This document shows positions 17,787-26,893 of a stretch of DNA of 64,000 nt, piece by piece. Below the pieces are notes generated by a model. The model made no database searches. It saw only the letters and a program-made list of their open reading frames with translations, and had not been told where the DNA came from. Numbering within the stretch: position 1 is the stretch's first letter; each line of letters opens with the position of its first letter. A program made the translations under genes and the position numbers. Origin of the DNA: Bifidobacterium olomucense. GTDB taxonomy: Bacteria > Actinomycetota > Actinomycetes > Actinomycetales > Bifidobacteriaceae. The stretch is from positions 1 through 64,000 of the forward strand of contig NZ_JAAIIG010000012.1 in the NCBI RefSeq assembly GCF_012932375.1, given 5' to 3'.

Positions 17787-18478
17787 CAGTGCTGTCCGTA
17801 GACGTTGGTGTAACGGTCGTTCAGCTTCGCAATATCCTCATCGCTGATCGGGATGATGTCGCCGAGCTGCTTGGCGGCCCACATGGTGTGAGCGACCTCC
17901 TCGGTCATGGCAGCGGCCTTGACGGCGGCCTCGGCATCCTTACCGATGGTGAAGGGGCCGTGGTTCTGCATGAGGACAGCCGGGGACTTCGGGTACTTCT
18001 TCAGGGTCTCGACGACGCCCTCGCCGATGGCTTCGGAGCCGATGAGACGGAACGGTCCGACCGGCACCGGGCCGCCGAACTCGTCGCCCATCATGGTCAG
18101 GCCGCAGGGGATGTTCTGACCGGTGGCAGCCCAGGCGGTGGCGTAGGTGGAGTGGGTGTGAACCACGCCGTAAACGTCGGGCATGTGACGGTAGATGTAG
18201 GCGTGGGAGGCAGTGTCGGAGGACGGAGCCTCAGCGCCGTCGACCACATTGCCGTCCAGATCGCACACGACCATGCTGGACGGAGTCAGGTACTCGTAGC
18301 GCAGGCCGGAGGGCTTGATCACCATCAGATCGGCGGTGTGCAGACGCTGGGAGACGTTGCCTGCGGTCCACACGACCAGATTCCACTTGATGAGCTGCTC
18401 GTGCAGGGTGGCGACAACCTCGCGAACCTGCTTGACTTCGGCGCGAACCTCGGGGCCGTAATCAGCCAGAGTTGCCAT
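17786..18478 (-). CDS. araD: L-ribulose-5-phosphate 4-epimerase
   Basis: 230 residues. The ATG at 18478 (MATLADYGPEV) is preferred over the one at 18496 because GGAAAGGAAA, the ribosome-binding site, lies between them. Class II aldolase/epimerase family: WTAGNVSQRL (Asn/Gly phosphate site), KPSGLRYEYLT, TASHAYIYRHMPDVYGVVHTHSTYATAWA with the zinc ligands His-His, and the third His in LMQNHGPFTIG. It converts L-ribulose-5-phosphate to D-xylulose-5-phosphate, which in bifidobacteria enters the phosphoketolase (bifid) shunt. It is the middle gene of araB-araD-araA. Confidence 0.96.
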   Translation of the reverse strand: MATLADYGPEVRAEVKQVREVVATLHEQLIKWNLVVWTAGNVSQRLHTADLMVIKPSGLRYEYLTPSSMVVCDLDGNVVDGAEAPSSDTASHAYIYRHMPDVYGVVHTHSTYATAWAATGQNIPCGLTMMGDEFGGPVPVGPFRLIGSEAIGEGVVETLKKYPKSPAVLMQNHGPFTIGKDAEAAVKAAAMTEEVAHTMWAAKQLGDIIPISDEDIAKLNDRYTNVYGQH

Positions 18479-18523
18479 TGTTGGTTTCCTTTCCAATGAG
18501 TTGGATAGACGTTTACTGAAAAA

Positions 18524-20170
18524 TTACTTGTCTTCGAGATCGATGGACTCGATGGCGGTGTGCTCGATGGGCAGACCCTTGGTGAAGCGGGCGAAGAAGT
18601 CCTCGAAACCGATCACGTCGGCAGCGACCGGGCTTTCAGTGGTGGACTCGGCGTCCTTGAACACGCAACCGTCCAGATAGTCGGCCAGGTTGGTGTGGTC
18701 CTCGTTGGTGTTCCACAGGTAGTTGGCGAGCACTGCCATGCCCCATGCACCGCCTTCGGCGGCGGTGGACATGACCTTGATCGGGGTGTTGAAGGCGGCG
18801 GCAAGAATGCTCTGCGCCACCTTCGGGGTGGTGAAGATGCCGCCGTGGCCCACGAGGGAATCCACCTGAACGTGCTCCTGCTTGGTCATGACATCCATAC
18901 CGATCTTGACCGGGGAGAACGCGGAGAACAGCTGGGCGCGCATGAAGTTGCCGAGGGTCATATTGGCCTCGGGGCTGCGTGCGAACAGCGGACGACCTTC
19001 GGGCAGACCGGCCAGGAACTCGCCGGAGCGGAACGGATAGTTCAAAAGGCCGCCGCAGTTGTCGTCCACATCATCGGCGATGGCCGCACGGAACAGGGTG
19101 CCGTACAGCGTACCGGCATCCACCGGGGTGCCGAGCTCCTTGGCGAACTGACCGAACAGTCCAACCCAAGCGTTGAGGTCGGAGGTGAAGTTGTTGGCGT
19201 GGCTCATGCCGGCAAGATCGCCGGCCGGGGTGGTAACGAGATCCACTTCCGGATGCAGAGCCTTGAGCTTGTGCTCCAGAACCACCATGGCGAAGATGGA
19301 GGTACCGGCGGAAACGTTACCGGTGCGCACACGCACGGAGTTGGTGGCCACCATGCCGGTGCCGGCGTCGCCCTCAGGCGGGGCGAGCACGATGCCGGGC
19401 TGCAGAGTGCCGGACGGGTCGAGCAGCTTGGCGCCTTCCTCGGTGAGCTCACCGGCCGGCGTTCCGGCCACGAGCGGAGTGGGCAGCAGGTTCTCCAGCT
19501 TCCACGGCTGAGCCGCCACCTCAGGCAGAGCGTCGAACTTTTCGATGAAGTCGGTCTCGTAGGTGTGGGTGGTCGGGTCGATCGGGAACATGCCGGAGGC
19601 ATCGCCGACGCCAAGCACCCTCCTGCCGGTCAGCTTCCAATGCACATAGCCGGCCAGTGTGGTGAAGTAGGCGATCTTGGAGACGTGGCTCTCCTTGTTG
19701 AGCACGGCCTGATACAGGTGGGCGATGGACCAACGCTCCGGGATGTTGTACTGGAACAGCTCGGAAAGCTTCTGATGGGCTTCGGAGGTGTTGGTGTTCT
19801 GCCAGGTGCGGAACGGGACGAGCAGCTCGCCGTTCTCGTCGAAGGCGAGGTAGCCGTGCATCATGGCGGAGAAGCCGATGTGTCCGATATGGGTGAGCTT
19901 CTCACCATATGCGGTTTCCACATCGTTGGCCATGGATGCGTAGGCGTGCTGCAGACCACCCCAAATCTCCTCGGTGGAGTAGCTCCACAGGCCATCTTCC
20001 AGATGGGAGGCCCAGCTGTAGTCGCCGGAGGCGATGGTGTGGAAGGTGTCGTCGATGAGGACGGCCTTGATGCGGGTGGAGCCGAATTCGATGCCCAGCG
20101 TGGTCTTGCCCGCGCGAATCTTCTCGGCAATAGTGGCGACCTGTTCGGCCGCGTTGTCGGTTGCTGCCAT
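18524..20170 (-). CDS. araB: Ribulokinase (FGGY family)
   Basis: 548 residues; ATG at 20170 after AGGAAAG. It phosphorylates L-ribulose to L-ribulose-5-phosphate. FGGY-kinase features: the N-terminal phosphate-1 loop GIEFGSTRIKAVLID, WSYSTEEIWGGL, GVGDASGMFPID, the phosphate-2 region RTGNVSAGTSIFAMVVLE, and the adenosine region LVGHGGIFTTPKVAQ…STAAEGGAWGMAVLA. It is the first gene of the operon, 45 bases before araD, and is expressed from the promoter/operator at 20218-20274. The class resembles the AraB form of the Gram-positive/actinobacterial type rather than the E. coli protein; this is a judgement from motifs. Confidence 0.94.
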   Translation of the reverse strand: MAATDNAAEQVATIAEKIRAGKTTLGIEFGSTRIKAVLIDDTFHTIASGDYSWASHLEDGLWSYSTEEIWGGLQHAYASMANDVETAYGEKLTHIGHIGFSAMMHGYLAFDENGELLVPFRTWQNTNTSEAHQKLSELFQYNIPERWSIAHLYQAVLNKESHVSKIAYFTTLAGYVHWKLTGRRVLGVGDASGMFPIDPTTHTYETDFIEKFDALPEVAAQPWKLENLLPTPLVAGTPAGELTEEGAKLLDPSGTLQPGIVLAPPEGDAGTGMVATNSVRVRTGNVSAGTSIFAMVVLEHKLKALHPEVDLVTTPAGDLAGMSHANNFTSDLNAWVGLFGQFAKELGTPVDAGTLYGTLFRAAIADDVDDNCGGLLNYPFRSGEFLAGLPEGRPLFARSPEANMTLGNFMRAQLFSAFSPVKIGMDVMTKQEHVQVDSLVGHGGIFTTPKVAQSILAAAFNTPIKVMSTAAEGGAWGMAVLANYLWNTNEDHTNLADYLDGCVFKDAESTTESPVAADVIGFEDFFARFTKGLPIEHTAIESIDLEDK

Positions 20171-20217
20171 ATCTTTCCTTTGCCTAGGAGCGCTTCCGGT
20201 CCCTTCCTTGGGAGGTT

Positions 20218-20274
20218 TTGTTAGCGCTCACAATTTCCAAAAATCATTGTACCGATAACCCGCATTCGACACAA
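20218..20274 (-). promoter_or_regulatory. araBDA promoter and LacI-type operator
   Basis: On the minus strand -35 TTGTGT (20269-20274) and -10 TACAAT (20246-20251) are 17 bases apart. The near-palindrome TTGTTAGCGCTCACAA (20218-20233) covers roughly +6 to +21, where a bound repressor blocks transcription. The repressor encoded just upstream (20439-21554) is the obvious ligand-responsive partner. Confidence 0.82.
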
Positions 20275-20367
20275 CTTATACCGTGTCCCGAAAGATAACG
20301 GTTTGATAAACAGGATTTCGCACCGGTCATAACCGTTGCAATTACCGGGATTCAGTACCAGTCATAG

Positions 20368-20408
20368 ACGCGTACGGACACCACAGGCGCCGTGGCCTCC
20401 GTACGCGT
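20368..20408. other. Hairpin downstream of the LacI gene
   Basis: Perfect 11-bp arms ACGCGTACGGA (20368-20378) and its complement (20398-20408), with further GC pairing inside. It lies 30 bases after the repressor stop codon and before the araB promoter. No U-run follows on the minus strand, so it is at best a weak or factor-assisted terminator. Confidence 0.5.
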
Positions 20409-20438
20409 CAGCCGTCGACGACGTACAGCAGCCAACGA

Positions 20439-21554
20439 TCACCGGCGAGGTGCCGGCCCAAGCGAACGACGATTCATCACTTTGGCGGGGATCAGGCCCA
20501 CACCGTGCTGACTGCTGGCGAACAGAGCCTCACCGCCCTCCCCCAACAGACGCAGCGTCTCGCGCATCGCAGCGACACCGAGCCCTTCGAAGTCCGGGCG
20601 CACCGTGGTCAGCGGCGGATACATGTTGTCCATGCCGGTCATGTCGTCGAAGCCCACCACGCTGATGTCTTGCGGCACACGCACGCCATGCTCATGCAGT
20701 GCGCGTGCGATGCCCATCGCCTGCGCATCGTTCGCCGCCACCACCACCGTGGGCAACAGCCTGCCGACTCGTCCGTACTCGTCGATGAGATGGTTCATAT
20801 GCGCATATGATTCGTCCGCATCCCACGTATGGCAACGCACGATCTGCGAGTCGATGGATTTGAGCGCGGCGAGCTTGCGCCACGCGTCCAGTCGTGTATG
20901 CGCATCTCGCCAATCGTTCGGACCGGCGAAATACAGCGCCGACTTATGACCGTATTCGGCAAGCAGCTCCACGACTTTCGTCATGGCACCCCACTGATCG
21001 AGCCCCACCAATGCAGTGCGTCGACGGTCGTCCGGTGACAGCAGGCTCAATCCCTCACGCACGGTCATCTGCCCGTGGGTGGAGGTCACGATCACACGCG
21101 GCTGGCCCACTTTGGCACGGCATGCGGCGGCGAACATCACATCCGTAGGCGTCAGGAAGATGAACGCATCCACATTCTGCTCGTTGAAGGTGTCGCAGAG
21201 ATTGTCGAAATCAGCTTGGGTACACAGCGCCTCGTGCACCATCATCACGCTCATGAACAGGCCATGTTCGCGGGCCATCGATTCGATGGAGGAGATGGCC
21301 GAGATGGGTCCGAAGAACTTGAGACCGCCGGCGATCAGGCCGATGGTACGCGAACGGCGCGAGGCCAAGGCACGGGCCGAGTTCGAGGGACGATACCCCA
21401 GCTCGTCGATGGCGGCCTGCACGCGGGCGCGCGTAGCGTCGGAAACATCCGGGGAGTTGTTGATCACACGGGATACCGTTTGATGGCTGACTCCAGCGAG
21501 TTTCGCCACCTCGAACATTGAAGGACGCTTGTTAGGCTTGCGGCTGGCTACCAT
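20439..21554 (-). CDS. LacI-family repressor, likely arabinose regulator
   Basis: 371 residues from the ATG at 21554 (MVASRKPNKRPSMFEVAKLAG), preceded by GCGGGAAAG; a start 33 bases earlier is less likely. The helix-turn-helix and hinge are SMFEVAKLAGVSHQTVSRVI and RALASRRSRTIG. The effector domain (about 70-340) is of the sugar-binding periplasmic type with VGLDQWGAM, AANDAQAMGIARAL and VVGFDDM. It lies directly upstream of araBDA and has an operator of the same type before its own start (21649-21664). It may correspond to the bifidobacterial regulator described as AraQ, but that name is only a possibility. The effector (arabinose or a sugar phosphate) is not known from the sequence. Confidence 0.88.
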   Translation of the reverse strand: MVASRKPNKRPSMFEVAKLAGVSHQTVSRVINNSPDVSDATRARVQAAIDELGYRPSNSARALASRRSRTIGLIAGGLKFFGPISAISSIESMAREHGLFMSVMMVHEALCTQADFDNLCDTFNEQNVDAFIFLTPTDVMFAAACRAKVGQPRVIVTSTHGQMTVREGLSLLSPDDRRRTALVGLDQWGAMTKVVELLAEYGHKSALYFAGPNDWRDAHTRLDAWRKLAALKSIDSQIVRCHTWDADESYAHMNHLIDEYGRVGRLLPTVVVAANDAQAMGIARALHEHGVRVPQDISVVGFDDMTGMDNMYPPLTTVRPDFEGLGVAAMRETLRLLGEGGEALFASSQHGVGLIPAKVMNRRSLGPAPRR

Positions 21555-21648
21555 AACGACTCGAACTTTCCCGCTGGCAATCGGCATTCGTTGCCGGCTG
21601 CGATGAACCTGATGACTCTTTTGACTTTAGCGCGATTACCTTATTTTT

Positions 21649-21664
21649 GCGTTAGCGCTCACAC
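21649..21664. promoter_or_regulatory. Operator before the LacI gene (autoregulation)
   Basis: GCGTTAGCGCTCACAC matches the araB operator TTGTTAGCGCTCACAA at 13 of 16 positions, including the whole core. It lies 95 bases before the repressor start, which suggests that the repressor controls its own gene. Confidence 0.65.
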
Positions 21665-21697
21665 AGCCGTGTCGCGCCCGCTTGCCCACGCCCAGCC

Positions 21698-22426
21698 TTA
21701 CACCAGATGCCAGCTGACCCGGTGCAGCGACGTAGGCCCATATTGTGCGATGGCCTCCCGATGCGCCGCCGAACCATATCCTTTGTTCTGCGCCCATCCA
21801 TAGGCCTCATACCGTTTATCCCCACCGAGCTCAATCATCAGCTGGTCACGGGTCACCTTGGCGATCACCGCCGCCGTGGCCACCGAGGCGCAGTATCGAT
21901 CGCCTTTGACTTTGGTGACCACATCCGCCGGTACAGGTACATCCGGCGCGTCAAACGTGTTCAACGCTTTGGTAATGTAATCACTGGGACCATCCAGAAT
22001 CGCGCCGACACGAACCAAGCCCGGCTCCAAGCCCGACCGCGGCGAATCACCATCAGCACCAAGTCCCAAAGCATGTTCGGCCTGCTCCAAAGCTCGCAAA
22101 GCCGCCACACCAAGCGCATAGGTGATACCCCATTCATCGATTTCGGCATTGCTGGCCTGCCCTACCGCCCACGCGGCGCACCAGTCGCACAGTTCACCGA
22201 AGATGGCTTCACGGGCGTGTTCGGTCAACAGTTTGGAGTCGGCCACACCATCCGGCACAGCGAGAGGAGTGGGTGCGTCGTCAGCCAGATCACGCGCGTG
22301 AACCATTGCGCACCCGACCATCACCGGGCCGGCGAGCGCTCCGCGTCCCACCTCATCAAAACCGGCGATCAAATCATAGCCTTGGTCAGCCAGCTCACGT
22401 TCCAGCTCAAGCGTCGGGGTAATCAC
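21698..22426 (-). CDS. rnhB: Ribonuclease HII
   Basis: 242 residues from a GTG at 22426. The in-frame ATG at 22444 is rejected as start because the GAAGGAGG ribosome-binding site lies within its first codons. RNase HII motifs: IAGFDEVGRGALAGPVMVG with the catalytic Asp-Glu, then VADSKLLT, the third Asp in GAILDGP, VVTKVKGDRYCASVATAAVIAKVTRD, and YGWAQNKGYGSAAHREAI. It removes single ribonucleotides and RNA from RNA-DNA hybrids in the cytosol. It is next to lepB and rplS on the same strand, a neighbourhood common in actinobacteria. Confidence 0.95.
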   Translation of the reverse strand: MITPTLELERELADQGYDLIAGFDEVGRGALAGPVMVGCAMVHARDLADDAPTPLAVPDGVADSKLLTEHAREAIFGELCDWCAAWAVGQASNAEIDEWGITYALGVAALRALEQAEHALGLGADGDSPRSGLEPGLVRVGAILDGPSDYITKALNTFDAPDVPVPADVVTKVKGDRYCASVATAAVIAKVTRDQLMIELGGDKRYEAYGWAQNKGYGSAAHREAIAQYGPTSLHRVSWHLV

Positions 22427-22519
22427 GTTGCCTCCTTCAGGCATACACGGGTTCAGTCTCGCCCTTCGCCGATGCCCAGAGACCCAGAGCGCTCCGGGAA
22501 CAGCAGCTCCATGGCCCCA

Positions 22520-23398
22520 TCAGGAACCTGACGACGAGAAATCAGGGACCTTGTCGAACACCTCATGGTGAGAGTCCAGTACGGAAATCCGGCTTAACGG
22601 CCAGTAGGTCAGCAATCCCACGGCCACCACATCCGATATCGGCACCAAGCCGCTATCGCCATCGTCCGTATGGTATCGGGAGTCGGAGGAGTTGGCGCGG
22701 TTATCCCCCAGCACGAACAGGTGGTTTTCGCTCACCGTCACCGAGAAGGGGAAGGCGCTTGGGTCGACACCCGGGCGAATATAGCTGGATTCGTTGATGG
22801 CCACGCCGTTGATGGTGATCGGTTCGCCGGCACCTGCGCAGGCCACCACGTCACCCGGCAGCCCGATGGCGCGTTTGATCAGGAACCCGCCGCCGATGGC
22901 GTTGCTCTGCTCGGCGCTCAGCCAGTTGTTCGGATCCTTGAACACCACGATGTCCCCGCGTTTGATGCCGGAGATCTTGGGCGCGTATTTGGCGGCGATC
23001 ACACGATCCCCCGGCACTATGGTATCCATCATCGAACGCGAGGGAATCTCGTAGAAGCCGAAGAAGAAGATGCGCAGCAACAGCACGATGATCATCGGGA
23101 TGCCGCACCAGATGAAGAAATCGCGCATGGTGAATCGGTCGTCGACACGGGCATGACGGGCGACGTGCCGTCCGCGAGCAGCACGTGATGTACGGGAGAC
23201 CGGCACGGCCGGCGGTACCGGGGAAGGCGCGACACCATGGTCGGCAACCTGGAAGGTACGTCGGTCGCGGGCTTCATCGGCAGGGGTTTCGACGTAGGCT
23301 CCGGAAGGGTACGACGTCTCGTCTGCAGCAGCATCGGTCAGCTGCACGCCGTCGACATTCCAGTTCCAGAATCCGCCGTCATGCCGATCATCCTGCAT
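22520..23398 (-). CDS. lepB: Signal peptidase I
   Basis: 292 residues from the ATG at 23398 (GGAGGAG before it). A polar N-terminal region of about 105 residues precedes one membrane helix (FFIWCGIPMIIVLLLRIFFFGFY). The catalytic Ser is in EIPSRSMMDTI and the catalytic Lys in GGGFLIKRAIGLPGD; the signature box VLGDNRANSSDSRYH follows. It cleaves signal peptides from secreted proteins at the outer face of the membrane. The long N-terminal cytoplasmic part is rich in Asp, Arg and Pro. It lies between rnhB and rplS, all on the minus strand. Confidence 0.95.
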   Translation of the reverse strand: MQDDRHDGGFWNWNVDGVQLTDAAADETSYPSGAYVETPADEARDRRTFQVADHGVAPSPVPPAVPVSRTSRAARGRHVARHARVDDRFTMRDFFIWCGIPMIIVLLLRIFFFGFYEIPSRSMMDTIVPGDRVIAAKYAPKISGIKRGDIVVFKDPNNWLSAEQSNAIGGGFLIKRAIGLPGDVVACAGAGEPITINGVAINESSYIRPGVDPSAFPFSVTVSENHLFVLGDNRANSSDSRYHTDDGDSGLVPISDVVAVGLLTYWPLSRISVLDSHHEVFDKVPDFSSSGS

Positions 23399-23513
23399 AG
23401 CATCTCCTCCACCTACGCTTGTCTGCCGCCGGGCGAAGCCCTTCAGGGAGCAGCCCGGCAATCCACGACTATCGCCCCAAGCATACGGGGACAATACGAA
23501 ATACGAATACGAG

Positions 23514-23549
23514 AAACGGTCTGAAACCACTTACGATTTCAGACCGTTT
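23514..23549 (-). terminator. Terminator after rplS
   Basis: Perfect 13-bp arms AAACGGTCTGAAA / TTTCAGACCGTTT with a 10-base loop lie 34 bases past the rplS stop codon. The minus-strand downstream side begins with TTT. Confidence 0.75.
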
Positions 23550-23583
23550 GCTCAGTTCAACTCGCGTATACTCGCGGACGAAC

Positions 23584-23949
23584 TCACTTGGCGGAGTTGT
23601 CGCGGCGCTCGACGATACGAGCAGCCTTGCCGCGCAGAGCGCGCAGGTAGTACAGCTTGGCGCGGCGCACACGGCCCTTACGCACGAGCTTGATGGACTC
23701 GATGGACGGGGAGTGAACCGGGAAACGACGCTCCACACCGGTGCCGAAGCTGATCTTGCGGACCACGAAGGTCTCACGAACGCCAGCACCCTGACGGGCG
23801 ATCACCACGCCGGTGAAGGTCTGGATACGGGAGTTGTTGCCTTCCTTGATCTTCACGTTCACGTCGACGGTGTCGCCGGGACGGAAGGCCGGGATCTCCT
23901 CGGCCGGCTTCATGTGCTTGGCGTCAAAAGCCTCAATAGCGTTAACCAT
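23584..23949 (-). CDS. rplS: Ribosomal protein bL19
   Basis: 121 residues; start at 23949 after AAGGAAC. It is the standard length for L19, with [53 protein letters not shown] and the C-terminal [10 protein letters not shown]. It sits at the interface of the 50S and 30S subunits. The neighbourhood of lepB and rnhB is conserved in many bacteria. Confidence 0.98.
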   Translation of the reverse strand: MVNAIEAFDAKHMKPAEEIPAFRPGDTVDVNVKIKEGNNSRIQTFTGVVIARQGAGVRETFVVRKISFGTGVERRFPVHSPSIESIKLVRKGRVRRAKLYYLRALRGKAARIVERRDNSAK

Positions 23950-24155
23950 TGTTGTTCCTTCAGTGCTGCCGCATACCAGCCCCAGGTTTGGGATCGCACG
24001 CCTGCCTGATTGCATTGCCGGGCGCGATCGCTCGCGTCAATCCCTTGGGTTTGCCCTTGGGAGGCCTGCCGATCCGCCGAAAGTCACGTTCGGCTGGACC
24101 CATGGAGAAGCCGACTTATGCGGCGGCCTGCTTCTCGACACAGCAAAGCAGAAGT

Positions 24156-25169
24156 TTACGGCAGCTTGCGGACACTTTGACGCACGATCAGATTCGTGGT
24201 CAGCTCAATATGCGCAGGCATGGAACCGCCTTTGCCCTCCAGCAGTTGCATCAACGTCGTGGCACCGAATTGCGCCATTTCCCGCACGGCATGATGCACG
24301 GTGGTCAGCGGCGGCAACAGCATGCGGCTGGTGGGTAGATCATCGAATCCGACGACGGAAAGATCGTCGGGAATCTTCAGACCGCGTTCCCACGCCACCG
24401 CATACACACCAGCCGCCTGCATGTCGCTGGCGGCGAAGATGGCCGTGGGAGGATTCGGCAAAGCGAGCAGCTCACGCGCATGTTCGCTGCCGTCCTCATA
24501 CCGGAACTCGCCCGAGGTCACCAGCACCGGGTCGACGGCGATGCCGGCCTGGCGCATCGCGCCACGAAATCCATCCAACCGGGATGCAGCGGTCTGCAGA
24601 TATGTCGGACCGCCGATAAAGGCGATGCGCGTATGCCCCTGAGCAATCAGATATTCCGTAGCCTCGCGCACGCCGATGTAATCATTGGATCCCACTGTGG
24701 GCACATTCTTCGGCACCTCACCGGTGGGATCGACCAGCACGGTCGGAATGCCGGAGCGAGCCAAACGCTCTTCGGCCTCCTTGGGAAACTCGAACAATGG
24801 AATAATCACGCCGGCCGACTTGCGCGCCAGCACCTCCTCCAGCCAATCGCTGATGTTCCAATCCTCACTGGTCCTGGCGGAGACAATCGGCACATATGGC
24901 TTGTTCAGGCCGGCCAGCACACCGGAGAGAATCTCCTCGGACCATGGAGTATCGAGATCGTCGAGCAGCAGTTCGACCATGGTGGTGGTGGTCTGCTCGG
25001 TACGACGGCGACGGCGATATCCGTTCTTTTCCAACAGCGCTTCGATGCGCTTGCGCGTGGCGTCGGACACACCCGGACGATTATTGAGCACCTTGGACGC
25101 CGTGGACAGGGATACTCCGGCCTCTCGGGCGATCTGGGCGAGTTTGGCATTGCCGGGTTGGGAAGTCAT
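24156..25169 (-). CDS. LacI-family repressor next to arabinofuranosidase locus
   Basis: 337 residues from the ATG at 25169 (GGTAAGG before it). The helix-turn-helix is KLAQIAREAGVSLSTASKVLNNRPGVSDATRKRI, with an unusually basic hinge (YRRRRRTEQ). The effector domain has SARTSEDWNISDWLEEVL, FIGGPTYLQTAASRLDGFR, FAASDMQAAGVYAVA and VVGFDDLPTSRMLLPPLTTV. It is divergent from the MFS gene at 25468 and the GH51 enzyme, and probably controls both through the repeats at 25256-25405. The effector is likely an arabinose-containing sugar; this is inferred from the neighbours. Confidence 0.87.
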   Translation of the reverse strand: MTSQPGNAKLAQIAREAGVSLSTASKVLNNRPGVSDATRKRIEALLEKNGYRRRRRTEQTTTTMVELLLDDLDTPWSEEILSGVLAGLNKPYVPIVSARTSEDWNISDWLEEVLARKSAGVIIPLFEFPKEAEERLARSGIPTVLVDPTGEVPKNVPTVGSNDYIGVREATEYLIAQGHTRIAFIGGPTYLQTAASRLDGFRGAMRQAGIAVDPVLVTSGEFRYEDGSEHARELLALPNPPTAIFAASDMQAAGVYAVAWERGLKIPDDLSVVGFDDLPTSRMLLPPLTTVHHAVREMAQFGATTLMQLLEGKGGSMPAHIELTTNLIVRQSVRKLP

Positions 25170-25255
25170 GGCCCTTACCATAGCGCAATTGGGGCACAGC
25201 ACAGCCTTCCACAGCCCTCACGTTGACAATCCATCACGCAACCCACATCAAAGAA

Positions 25256-25405
25256 AAAGTTTTTAAGAAACTTTCTTTATCTTTGGCGAAAGTTCTTAAT
25301 CCTTCCATAACCTTTATATTCCAATGGACACGCCGTATTTTTGATACCGATCAAGTCGGTATTACAGTCACGAAATGACAACGAAGTTTCTCTTGATTAG
25401 AGAAA
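25256..25405. promoter_or_regulatory. Divergent promoter with several inverted repeats
   Basis: For the plus-strand MFS gene a -35 TTGATA (25341-25346) and a -10 TACAGT (25363-25368) are 16 bases apart, and the spacer holds ATACCGA-tcaag-TCGGTAT (25344-25362). Two other 7-5-7 inverted repeats flank it: AAAGTTT-ttaag-AAACTTT (25256-25274) and TTTCTCT-tgatt-AGAGAAA (25387-25405). AACTTTC/GAAAGTT pairs at 25269-25294. These are candidate sites for the repressor ending at 24156. The region is markedly A/T-rich compared with its surroundings. Confidence 0.65.
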
Positions 25406-25467
25406 GTTTCCAATCTTTGTAGTGCAGCGTTGTTACCACAGGGAACACAAGAAGAAAGGACTTCCCG

Positions 25468-26730
25468 ATGTCTTCCAACGAAGCGGCCCCAGCAACAGTG
25501 GGCATCACCAACGAATCGCAGCCCAAGCTGCCCACCCGCATCGGCTGGGCGCTGGTCATCGGCCCGGCCTGCTGGCTCGGACCATACGTCGGTACCTCCG
25601 TCACCCTGCTGCCGGCCAAGATCCAGCAGCTCGCCCCGAACGACAAAGTCACCCTGGTGGCCACCTTCTCCGCCGTGGCCATGATCGTGGCCACCATCGC
25701 CAACATTCTGGCCGGCGCGCTGTCCGACATCACCCGCACCAAGCACGGCAAGCGCACCCCATGGATCGTCATCTGCTCCATCCTCTCCGGCGTACTGCTC
25801 TGGCTGCTGTCCATGGCGCCGAACATTCCGGTGCTGCTCGGCGTGTGGGCCGTCTACCAGGCCGTGCTGAACGCGGTCGTCGCCCCGATGATCGCCCAGC
25901 TTTCCGACCGTGTCGCACCGCGTTGGCGTGGCACCATCTCCTCCTTCTACGGCATCGGCATGGCATTCGGCAACTACGGCTCCGGCATCATCGCCTCCCA
26001 GTTCCTCGGCAACGTGGGCACCGGCATCCAGGTGCTCGCCGCATTCGCCGTGATCGGCGGCATTCTCTCCGCAGTCATCGCCAAGGAGCCCAGCAATCTT
26101 GACGAGCCGCGCGCCAAGTTCGACCTCGACACCTTGAAGCAGAACTTCATGTTCCCGACCCAGAACTGCCGCGACTACTATCTGGCTCTCGCCGGCAAGA
26201 TTCTGATGGTCACCGGCCAGTACGTGATCGTGGGCTACCAGCTCTACATCTTCACCGACTACATGAAGCTGGACGACAAGGCCACCGCAAACTCCGTCTC
26301 CATCATGTCCGTGATTCTGATGATCACCGGCATCGTGTTCTGCGCCGTGGCCGGCCCGCTGGCCGATAAGTTCCACCGTCTCAAGGCCCCGGTCGCCGTG
26401 ACCACCGTGATGCTCGGCGTGGGCGCGTTCTTCCCGTTCATCGCCGCCGAGCCGTGGACCATGCTCGCCTACGCGCTGGTCGCCGGCATCGGCATGGGTG
26501 CCTACAACGCCGTGGACGGCGCGCTGAACGTGGCCGTGCTGCCCGACCCGAAAACCGCAGCCAAGGATCTGGGCATCATCAACATGGCCAACACCTTGGG
26601 CCAGGTCTTCGGCCCGATGATCGCCGCCGGCGTGATCAACATCCTCGGCTACCGCGCCATCTTCCCGGCAGAGACCATCATCTGCGTGATCGGCGGCCTG
26701 TTGATCATGATGATCAAGCGCGTGAAGTAA
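25468..26730 (+). CDS. MFS transporter, probably for arabinosides
   Basis: 420 residues with 12 predicted helices; ATG at 25468 after AAAGGA. Motifs: GALSDITRTKHGKRTPWIV in the helix 2-3 loop, QLSDRVAPRWRGTISSFYG in the helix 4-5 region, and GPLADKFHRLKAPV in the 8-9 loop. This resembles the GPH/oligosaccharide-like MFS group more than the GLUT-type sugar porters at 2272 and 8505. The gene is followed, 163 bases later, by an alpha-L-arabinofuranosidase and is divergent from a LacI repressor. Uptake of arabinose or short arabino-oligosaccharides is the likely role; the substrate is inferred only from context. Confidence 0.85.
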   Translation: MSSNEAAPATVGITNESQPKLPTRIGWALVIGPACWLGPYVGTSVTLLPAKIQQLAPNDKVTLVATFSAVAMIVATIANILAGALSDITRTKHGKRTPWIVICSILSGVLLWLLSMAPNIPVLLGVWAVYQAVLNAVVAPMIAQLSDRVAPRWRGTISSFYGIGMAFGNYGSGIIASQFLGNVGTGIQVLAAFAVIGGILSAVIAKEPSNLDEPRAKFDLDTLKQNFMFPTQNCRDYYLALAGKILMVTGQYVIVGYQLYIFTDYMKLDDKATANSVSIMSVILMITGIVFCAVAGPLADKFHRLKAPVAVTTVMLGVGAFFPFIAAEPWTMLAYALVAGIGMGAYNAVDGALNVAVLPDPKTAAKDLGIINMANTLGQVFGPMIAAGVINILGYRAIFPAETIICVIGGLLIMMIKRVK

Positions 26731-26893
26731 TCACATATACCTCAACAGCAATCGAGCCAAGCCTTGCCGTACGTGAGACTTGGCTCCAGTAATATTCCAT
26801 TTATTCCAATCATCACCAGCCGGATAGCCACCGACGACCATCCCCGATTCTCTACAATCGAAGCAGCTTTCCCTATTCTCTAAGGACATTGCC

